From positions 437,164 through 501,163 of the forward strand of contig NZ_GG657757.1 in NCBI RefSeq assembly GCF_000158955.1: DNA of 64,000 nt, read 5' to 3'. The translations under genes and the position numbers were made by a program. Below, in pieces: positions 59,082 through 64,000 of this stretch (position 1 is the stretch's first letter; each line of letters begins with the position of its first letter). This DNA is from Streptomyces viridochromogenes DSM 40736 (GTDB lineage: Bacteria; Actinomycetota; Actinomycetes; Streptomycetales; Streptomycetaceae). The notes below the pieces were generated by a model, which saw nothing but the letters and a program-made list of their open reading frames with translations, was not told the DNA's origin and did not search any database.

Positions 59082-60067
59082 TGCGGTTCCTCCTCGACGC
59101 CGAGCAGCGGGAGTTCGCCCGCGCGCTGGACGGCATGCTGGGTTCCGCCGGCACACCCCGCGTCGTACGGTCCTGGGCGTCCGGCGACCCCGGGCCCGGA
59201 CGCGCCGTGTGGGCCCGGCTCGCGGAGGCGGGCGTCTTCGCCCTCGCCGTTCCCGAGGAGCACGAGGGTCTGGGCCCCCTGCCCGTCGAACTGACCGTGG
59301 CCTTCGGCGAACTGGGCCGCCATGTCGTTCCCGGCCCGCTGGCCGAGACGGCCGCCGCCGGTGCCCTGCTGGGCCGGCTCGGAGGCGACGTGGCCCGTGC
59401 CTGGCTGCCGCAACTCGCGTCCGGCAAGGCCGTGGCGTCCCTGTGCGTGCTGTCCCCCGGCGGCAGCCCGTACGCCCTGGACGCCGACGCCGCCGACGCG
59501 GTGTTCGTCGTGGAGGGCGACACCGTGCGCCTCGCGGAATCGCACGGCCCGGTGCAGCCGTCTGCCGACCCGGCCCGGCGACTGGCCCGCCCGCTCGGCG
59601 GAGTCGTCCTGGAGGAGGGTCCGCAGGTGGCCGCGGCTGCCGCGCACGCCGCCGATGTCGCGGCGCTGGTCACAGCCGCGCAGGCGCTCGGACTGGGACG
59701 CACGCTGCTGGAACGGACCGTGGAGTACGTCCGCCGGCGCACCCAGTTCGGGGTGGCCGTCGGCTCGTTCCAGGCGGTGAAACACCGCCTGGCCGACACC
59801 CTCGTCGCCTTGGAGTTCGCCCAGCCGCTGGTGTACGCCGCGGCCCTGGCCCTGACGGCGGACGATCCGGCGGCGGGCCGGGAAGTCGCCGCGGCGAAGG
59901 TGGCGGCGGGCGAAGCGGCCCACGGAGCGGCGCGTACGGCCCTGCAGCTCCACGGCGCCCTCGGCTACACCGGGGAACTGGACCTGTCACTGTGGATCCG
60001 CAAGGCCCGCCCGCTGCGCGACGCCTGGGGCACACCGGCCGCCTGCCGCGCCCGAGTGCTCGCGTGA
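59078..60067 (+). CDS. Acyl-CoA dehydrogenase, FadE32-like short subunit
   Basis: The 329-residue protein is shorter than usual dehydrogenases, as are FadE32/FadE33. It has RFLLDAEQREFARALDGML, the C-terminal domain RRRTQFGVAVGSFQAVKHRL and LQLHGALGYTGELDLSLWIR, but lacks the NEIQ signature near the FAD site, consistent with being the partner subunit of a heterotetramer with the upstream FadE31-like protein. Start ATG overlaps the previous stop (ATGA). Its 3' end overlaps the reading frame of the convergent ipdC gene by about 80 bases. Confidence 0.82.
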   Translation: MMRFLLDAEQREFARALDGMLGSAGTPRVVRSWASGDPGPGRAVWARLAEAGVFALAVPEEHEGLGPLPVELTVAFGELGRHVVPGPLAETAAAGALLGRLGGDVARAWLPQLASGKAVASLCVLSPGGSPYALDADAADAVFVVEGDTVRLAESHGPVQPSADPARRLARPLGGVVLEEGPQVAAAAAHAADVAALVTAAQALGLGRTLLERTVEYVRRRTQFGVAVGSFQAVKHRLADTLVALEFAQPLVYAAALALTADDPAAGREVAAAKVAAGEAAHGAARTALQLHGALGYTGELDLSLWIRKARPLRDAWGTPAACRARVLA

Positions 60068-61129
60068 CAGGGTCGGCAGCCGCCCCAGCGTGGCGTGTGC
60101 CTGCGCCATGATCCTCTCGACGAGTTCGGCGCAGGAGGGCAGGTCGTCGATCAGTCCGCCGACCTGCCCGCAGGCCATCACGCCGAGGTCGGTGCGGCCG
60201 TCGACCATCGCGGCCCTGAGGAGCATCGGGGTGTTGGCCGCCAGGAGGACCTGGCTCCAGGTCAGTTGCTTGCCGTGCTTCATCGCCAGGCCGTCACGCA
60301 CCAGGCCGGCCCAGCTCATTCCGGACTCCCGTCTGAAGGCGGAGGCGTGGCGGAACGCGCGCAACAGGGCGGCGCTGCGGCCCGACCGCTCCAGGGCGTC
60401 CACGAGGTCGGTACGCAGCATCCGGTGGGGCAGGCCGTCGACCTTGGTGGTGACGATGACGTCCTGGACGCCCGCCGCCAGGTAACGGGCCTTCACGGCG
60501 TCGGGGACGGTGCTGTCGGAGGTGAGCAGGAAGCGGGTGCCCATGGCCACACCTGCGGCGCCATAGGCCAAGGCTGCCACCAGTCCGCGTCCGTCCCGGA
60601 ATCCGCCGGCGGCGATCACCGGGGATGTCCACGGCGTCCACGACCTGCGGCAGCAGCACGGTGGTGGCGACACTGCCGGTGTGGCCACCACCCTCGCCGC
60701 CCTGCACGAGAACGGCGTCCGCGCCCCAGGCCGCGACCTTCTCGGCATGCCGCCGGGCGCCCACGGACGGGATGACGACGACTCCGGCGTCCTTCAGACG
60801 GGCGATCAGTTCCGGGCCGCGGGCGCGAGCGCGAACGAGGCCACTTTCACGCCCTCGTCGATAATGATCCGCACCCGCTCCCCCGCGTCCGCGGCGTCGG
60901 CCCGCAGATTCACCCCGAAGGGAGCGTCCGTACGTGACCCGACCTCGCGTACGGCCGAACGGAGCTGTTCCGGAGTCATGGTGGCGGACGCGAGGATCCC
61001 CAGGGCACCGGCGTTGGCGGCGGCGGAGACCAGGCGGGGTCCGGCCACCCACCCCATGCCGGTCTGGACGATGGGGGTGCGTACTCCGACCAGTTCGGTG
61101 AGGGCGGTGGCGATCGTGGCGTCGCTCAT
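59987..61129 (-). pseudogene. ipdC: IpdC-like nitronate monooxygenase family gene, two frameshifts
   Basis: The protein is readable in three frames. Frame 1: IVQTGMGWVAGPRLVSAAAN to EGVKVASFALAPA. A one-base loss in the GCGGCCCGG run near 60820 then leads to ELIARLKDAGVVVIPSVGAR and GADAVLVQGGEGGGHTG. An extra base in a CCCC run (60621-60624) restores VIAAGGFRDGRGLVAALAYG and continues to the end. The fold is the FMN-dependent 2-nitropropane dioxygenase type; IpdC removes hydrogen during aromatic-like processing of ring intermediates. The start overlaps ipdB's stop (ATGA). The last ~25 codons overlap the convergent fadE gene. Real decay or homopolymer sequencing errors are both possible. Confidence 0.82.
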
Positions 61130-61914
61130 GCCGGCACCTCACGGTCGCGGGCGCCCTCCGGGTCGACGACCTCCCGGACGATGCGCAACTCCTCGGCGGT
61201 GGGCTCCCGGGTGTACGGCACGTCGTCCGGGACGGTGAGCGTGAAGCCGGTGGCCTCGACGACCTGCTCGGCCGTGACTCCCGGGTGCAGCGAGCGCAGC
61301 CGCATCGTGTGGTCCGGGGTGGCGAAGTCGAAGACGCCCAGATCGCTGACGACCTCCGTGACGTTGTGGAAACGGGTGGCCGACGGACCGACCTCGGCGG
61401 CACGGTCGTAGCCGACTCCGCACACCATGTCGACCCGCTCGACGAAGACGCGCCGGGAGTGCTTGGGCACCCAGTAACTCGTGGGGTTGTTCAGGGTGTT
61501 GATGGGTGCGCCTCGTACGCCCAGCAGTTGCCGGGTGGGGCGGGCCCAGTCGCCGATGCAGGAGATGTTCTGGTTGCCGTGGCGGTCGATCTGACTGGCG
61601 CCCATCATCACGTGCCGCCGTCCCGTGGCCACGAGGGCCAGGTGCTGTCGGTAGGGCAGCCAGCCCTCCACCACCTGGGCGCGGGCGCCGAGCGCCGGGA
61701 CGTCGCCGATCAGCAGTGCCTCGCCGTCCGTCAGCAGCAGATCGGGCGCGAAGGTCAGCTTCGCCAGCCGCGCGCCGATGGCGGGAACCGTGCCCATGGG
61801 ACTGGCCAGGACCTCCCCGGCATGACGCCAGGCCTCCGCGCAGGCCACCACGCAGTACTCGGCGCGTGTCGCCTTGTTCGCCGTGTTCACCGTGTTCGCC
61901 GTGGGACTGCTCAC
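61126..61914 (-). CDS. ipdB: IpdB subunit of the ring-opening hydrolase
   Basis: The 262-residue protein is a class I CoA-transferase beta-like subunit: TRAEYCVVACAEAWRHAGEV, GQNISCIGD-type core HGNQNISCIGDW, and NNPTSYWVPKHSRRVFVERV. With IpdA it hydrolyses the last carbocycle (COCHEA-CoA) in steroid degradation; in characterised IpdAB the usual transferase Glu is absent. GTG at 61914 overlaps the ipdA stop (GTGA) and has GGAG five bases upstream. The first residues contain a short NT-rich repeat (ANTVNTANKAT). Confidence 0.85.
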   Translation of the reverse strand: MSSPTANTVNTANKATRAEYCVVACAEAWRHAGEVLASPMGTVPAIGARLAKLTFAPDLLLTDGEALLIGDVPALGARAQVVEGWLPYRQHLALVATGRRHVMMGASQIDRHGNQNISCIGDWARPTRQLLGVRGAPINTLNNPTSYWVPKHSRRVFVERVDMVCGVGYDRAAEVGPSATRFHNVTEVVSDLGVFDFATPDHTMRLRSLHPGVTAEQVVEATGFTLTVPDDVPYTREPTAEELRIVREVVDPEGARDREVPA

Positions 61915-62774
61915 GCCCGCTCCTTGTGGAATGCCGCGACCGCGGCCTGGTAGGCCTCTTCGTCCACGGACAGGTAGCGGTCGGTGAACGCCTGCCAGGC
62001 CTCCGGGTCGCGGGAGGCCAGGGCGTAGGCACGTTGGAAGGTCTCGTCGCGGTCGTGGTCGGGGGCGCAGGAGGTGAAGTGCGCGCCGTTGGGTGCTTGG
62101 ACGACCCCGGTCACGAACGCGCGCTTGACCAGCAGGGTCTGTGGGGCCGCGTCCTTGAGCAGGTCGGCGGTGTCGACGAGTTGCTCGCAGGAGACGTACG
62201 CGGCGTCGGCGGCCTGGCAGAAGAGGTCGTCGAAGTACGGGTCGGGGCCCAGGTACTGGGCGTTGCCGTGTGTGTCCGCCCGGTTGAGGTGGACCAGCGC
62301 GGCGTCCAGGCGCAGGGCCGGGGCCGCGACGAACTCCTCGCCGTCCTCGTAGGGGGAGACCACCGTGCGTAAGCGCGGATTGACCAACAACACGTCGGAG
62401 CCGAGACCGGCCCGGACCGGCAGGAAGGGCAGCCGTTGGGAGGCGGCGGTCAGGCCCCACATGAACATCGCCTCGTCCAGTTCGACGAGTTCGAGGCCGC
62501 CCTGCTGCCGGGCCGCGGTGAAGTGCGGTTCCAGCGGGATGGAGTCGAGGGTGGCGAACGGGGCCACAAGAGTGCGGATCCGGCCCGCTGCGGCGAGCAG
62601 TCCGACGTCCGGGCCTGCGTAGGAGACGACGGTCAGGTCGGTGACGTCCGAGCGCAGCAGCGCACGGACCAGTGCCATCGGCTTGCGCCGGGATCCCCAG
62701 CCGCCGATCCCGATCGTCATGCCGCTGCGCAGACGCGCGACGACCTCGTCGGCGGTCATCGTCTTGTCGCTCAA
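61911..62774 (-). CDS. ipdA: IpdA subunit of the ring-opening hydrolase
   Basis: The 287-residue protein has RLRSGMTIGIGGWGSRRKPM and LLRSDVTDLTVVSYAGPDVG, LPFLPVRAGLGSDVLLV and LNRADTHGNAQYLGPDPYFD, matching mycobacterial IpdA (coenzyme A-transferase alpha fold). The start is probably TTG at 62772-62774, overlapping the echA20 stop (TTGA), because GAGGGGG is seven bases upstream and the resulting SDKTMTADEVVARLRSGM resembles known IpdA starts; ATG at 62759 is the alternative. Codon 135 is TTA (62370-62372), so bldA could limit its translation. Confidence 0.87.
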   Translation of the reverse strand: MSDKTMTADEVVARLRSGMTIGIGGWGSRRKPMALVRALLRSDVTDLTVVSYAGPDVGLLAAAGRIRTLVAPFATLDSIPLEPHFTAARQQGGLELVELDEAMFMWGLTAASQRLPFLPVRAGLGSDVLLVNPRLRTVVSPYEDGEEFVAAPALRLDAALVHLNRADTHGNAQYLGPDPYFDDLFCQAADAAYVSCEQLVDTADLLKDAAPQTLLVKRAFVTGVVQAPNGAHFTSCAPDHDRDETFQRAYALASRDPEAWQAFTDRYLSVDEEAYQAAVAAFHKERA

Positions 62775-63589
62775 CGCGATTCCCCCTCGAAGGACTTGGA
62801 GGACGTGGACGACTTGGATGACGTGGACGACTTGGGGGACTTGGGGGACTTGGAGGACACGAACGCCTCGCGGTACCAGTCCGCGACGCCGCTGAGGTTG
62901 GCCTCGAACGTGAAGCCCTGCTCGAAGCGGTAGCTGCGCCGGACGTCCACGGGGTCGATGCCGTTGATCGCCGCCTTGGCGAAGCGGATGAGCAGCCCGT
63001 CCTTGGCGGCGATCTCCCTGGCCAGTTCCATCGCCGCGGCGTGCAGCCGCTCGCGCGGGACGACCCGCCACACCGAGCCGTGACGGTGCAGTTCCTCGGC
63101 CGTCACGGTGCGCGAGGTGTAGTACAGCGTCCGCATCAGGTGCTGCGGGACCAGCCGGGCGAGATGGGTGGCCGCACCGAGCGCCCCCCGGTCCAGCTCC
63201 GGCAGCCCGAAGGTCGCGTCATCGCTCGCCACGACCGAGTCGGCGTTGCCCACCAGGCCGATACCGCCTCCCACGCAGAAGCCCTGCACCGCGGCGACCA
63301 CCGGAACCTCGCAGTCGTAGACCGCGGCGAACGCCTCGTAGCAGCCGCGGTTGGTGCCGATGAGCGCCGCATGCCCCTCGGTGCGCTGCATCTCCTTGAT
63401 GTCCGCACCGGCGTTGAACCCGCGCCCCGTCGCGGCGAGGACGACGCAGCGCACGCCGGGATCGGCCCCGGCGGCGCGCACCGCGGCGGCCAGGTCGTAC
63501 CAGCCCTGGACGGGAAAGGCGTTGACCGGTGGGAAGTCCACGGTGATGACGGTGACGCCCTCTTCGGGGCTTGTGGTGGAGACACCCAT
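62771..63589 (-). CDS. echA20: EchA20-like CoA-ester ring hydrolase
   Basis: The 272-residue crotonase has GRGFNAGADIKEMQRTEGHA, QGFCVGGGIGLVGNADSVVA and ATFGLPELDRGALGAATHLA, close to mycobacterial EchA20, which opens the D-ring-derived HIEC-CoA by hydrolysis. The core ends near residue 243. The tail is a low-complexity Ser/Lys/Pro repeat (SSKSPKSPKSSTSSKSSTSS) encoded by a nine-base DNA repeat, not known from the family. The ATG at 63587-63589 is close to a KstR2-like operator (63609-63627), and a GGAAAGG lies farther upstream than usual. Confidence 0.87.
   Translation of the reverse strand: MGVSTTSPEEGVTVITVDFPPVNAFPVQGWYDLAAAVRAAGADPGVRCVVLAATGRGFNAGADIKEMQRTEGHAALIGTNRGCYEAFAAVYDCEVPVVAAVQGFCVGGGIGLVGNADSVVASDDATFGLPELDRGALGAATHLARLVPQHLMRTLYYTSRTVTAEELHRHGSVWRVVPRERLHAAAMELAREIAAKDGLLIRFAKAAINGIDPVDVRRSYRFEQGFTFEANLSGVADWYREAFVSSKSPKSPKSSTSSKSSTSSKSFEGESR
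62793..62855. repeat. Coding minisatellite, 9-bp units, in echA20 tail
   Basis: Seven successive 9-mers of the type GACTTGGAG or GACGTGGAC run through 62793-62855. On the coding strand they give repeats of Ser-Lys with Thr/Pro. Copy number could vary by slippage without breaking frame. Confidence 0.8.
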
Positions 63590-63599
63590 GAGCGGATCA

Positions 63600-63639
63600 G
63601 CTACCTTTCCACCAAACGTTTGTTAGGTACGAAGGTAGC
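63600..63639. promoter_or_regulatory. KstR2-like operator inside a larger dyad
   Basis: CCACCAAACGTTTGTTAGG (63609-63627) contains the core CAAACGTTTG and fits the KstR2 motif with two deviations; it shares CCAAAC-N2-TTGTTAGG with the site at 57021. It is framed by GCTACCTT (63600-63607) and AAGGTAGC (63632-63639), an outer perfect dyad. It lies between echA20 and the rightward SDR gene. Confidence 0.65.
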
Positions 63640-63668
63640 AGCGGAGCACGCGTCCCGGGAGGTCCCTC

Positions 63669-64000
63669 ATGGCAACGATCACCGATCTGAGCGGACGGGT
63701 CGCCGTGGTCACCGGCGGAACGAGGGGCGTGGGCGCGGGCATCACCCGGGCCCTGCTGGAGGCGGGAGCCGAAGTGGTGACCTGCGCCCGGCGCCCCCCG
63801 GACGAACCCGTCGAAGCGGCTTGCCGCGCCGCCCGGTTCCTCCCGGTCGAGCTGCGTGACGCGGACGCCGTGGGCGCGTTCTTCGCACAGGTGAGCGATG
63901 AGTACGGCAGGCTGGACATCCTCGTCAACAACGCCGGGGGCACGCCCTACCGGCTACTGGAGGAGGGCGGAGCCGCACGGCACTCCCGGGTGGTCGAGTT
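63669..64000 (+). CDS. Short-chain dehydrogenase, partial at window end
   Basis: About 110 codons are present and the frame is open to position 64000. It starts MATITDLSGRVAVVTGGTRG with the nucleotide loop TGGTRGVGAGI (residues 15-25), and has LDILVNNAGGTPY. The catalytic Tyr-Lys lies beyond the window. GGGAGG precedes the ATG. In mycobacteria SDR genes (Rv3548c/Rv3549c) lie beside echA20 in the KstR2 regulon, and the shared operator here supports the same grouping. Confidence 0.85.
   Translation, partial: MATITDLSGRVAVVTGGTRGVGAGITRALLEAGAEVVTCARRPPDEPVEAACRAARFLPVELRDADAVGAFFAQVSDEYGRLDILVNNAGGTPYRLLEEGGAARHSRVVE

Noticed and set aside
1..64000. CRISPR arrays, rRNA, tRNA or complete insertion sequences
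   Set aside because: No regularly spaced repeats, no cloverleaf-forming intergenic sequence that I could recognise and no transposase-like protein were seen; short tandem repeats found are of two to seven units only.

Overview
The window is high-GC actinobacterial DNA, most probably from a Streptomyces. Codons end overwhelmingly in G or C, GTG and TTG starts with strong AGGAGG-type ribosome sites are common, and there are Streptomyces-typical families (DUF6479, DUF6223, a SigE-type ECF factor with a Pro/Thr-rich partner, a PAS-GAF-SpoIIE-HATPase phosphatase). TTA codons appear in only two genes I checked. I saw no rRNA, tRNA, CRISPR array or complete transposase gene.

Positions 1-20,500 form a stress/dormancy island resembling the DosR (mycobacterial) or OsdR (Streptomyces) regulons. 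It has four universal stress protein genes (one frameshifted), two intact and one decayed CBS-domain gene, a phosphofructokinase with PPi-type residues, a flavodoxin-domain protein, a PPK2 polyphosphate kinase, a P1B ATPase fused to a hemerythrin-like domain, and Hsp20. A shared palindrome close to GGGCCGAASGKCCC sits in most of its intergenic regions. Inside the island an OmpR-type two-component system precedes a flavin electron-transfer operon (ferric-reductase-like membrane flavocytochrome, exported FMN-binding protein, ApbE flavin transferase). Two matching direct repeats, upstream of the regulator and upstream of the flavocytochrome, look like its operators.

Positions 20,500-38,000 hold mixed chromosomal genes: a DesKR/NarL-type two-component system, an ArsR-arsenate reductase fusion with a VOC protein, an acyl-CoA dehydrogenase, a Cys-rich copper-binding four-helix protein, an ECF sigma operon, a glycosyltransferase-mannosyltransferase pair, an NCS1 permease, a KhtTU-like cation/proton antiporter, an Rv1733c-like membrane protein and a luciferase-like monooxygenase. 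A 137-bp MITE-like element with 28-bp inverted ends lies at 37,945-38,081.

Positions 38,000-46,250 are a sulfur-acquisition locus: two amino-acid-type ABC binding proteins, an ATPase, two permeases, a GNAT, an SsuD-like monooxygenase and an SfnB/DszC-like flavin oxidase, in an order recalling Bacillus yxeKLMNO. Then come a LysR regulator with a perfect palindrome, divergent PrpF and dicarboxylate-carrier genes, a SpoIIE-type phosphatase and an aldehyde dehydrogenase.

Positions 54,300-64,000 correspond to the KstR2 regulon for degradation of the last two steroid rings: thiolase (fadA6-like), kstR2, ipdF-like SDR, enoyl-CoA hydratase, fadE31/fadE32-like genes, ipdC, ipdB, ipdA, echA20 and a further SDR cut by the window end. 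KstR2-like operators lie in both divergent intergenic regions. The thiolase and ipdC frames are broken by single-base indels in G/C runs, so the pathway is either decaying or affected by sequencing error.
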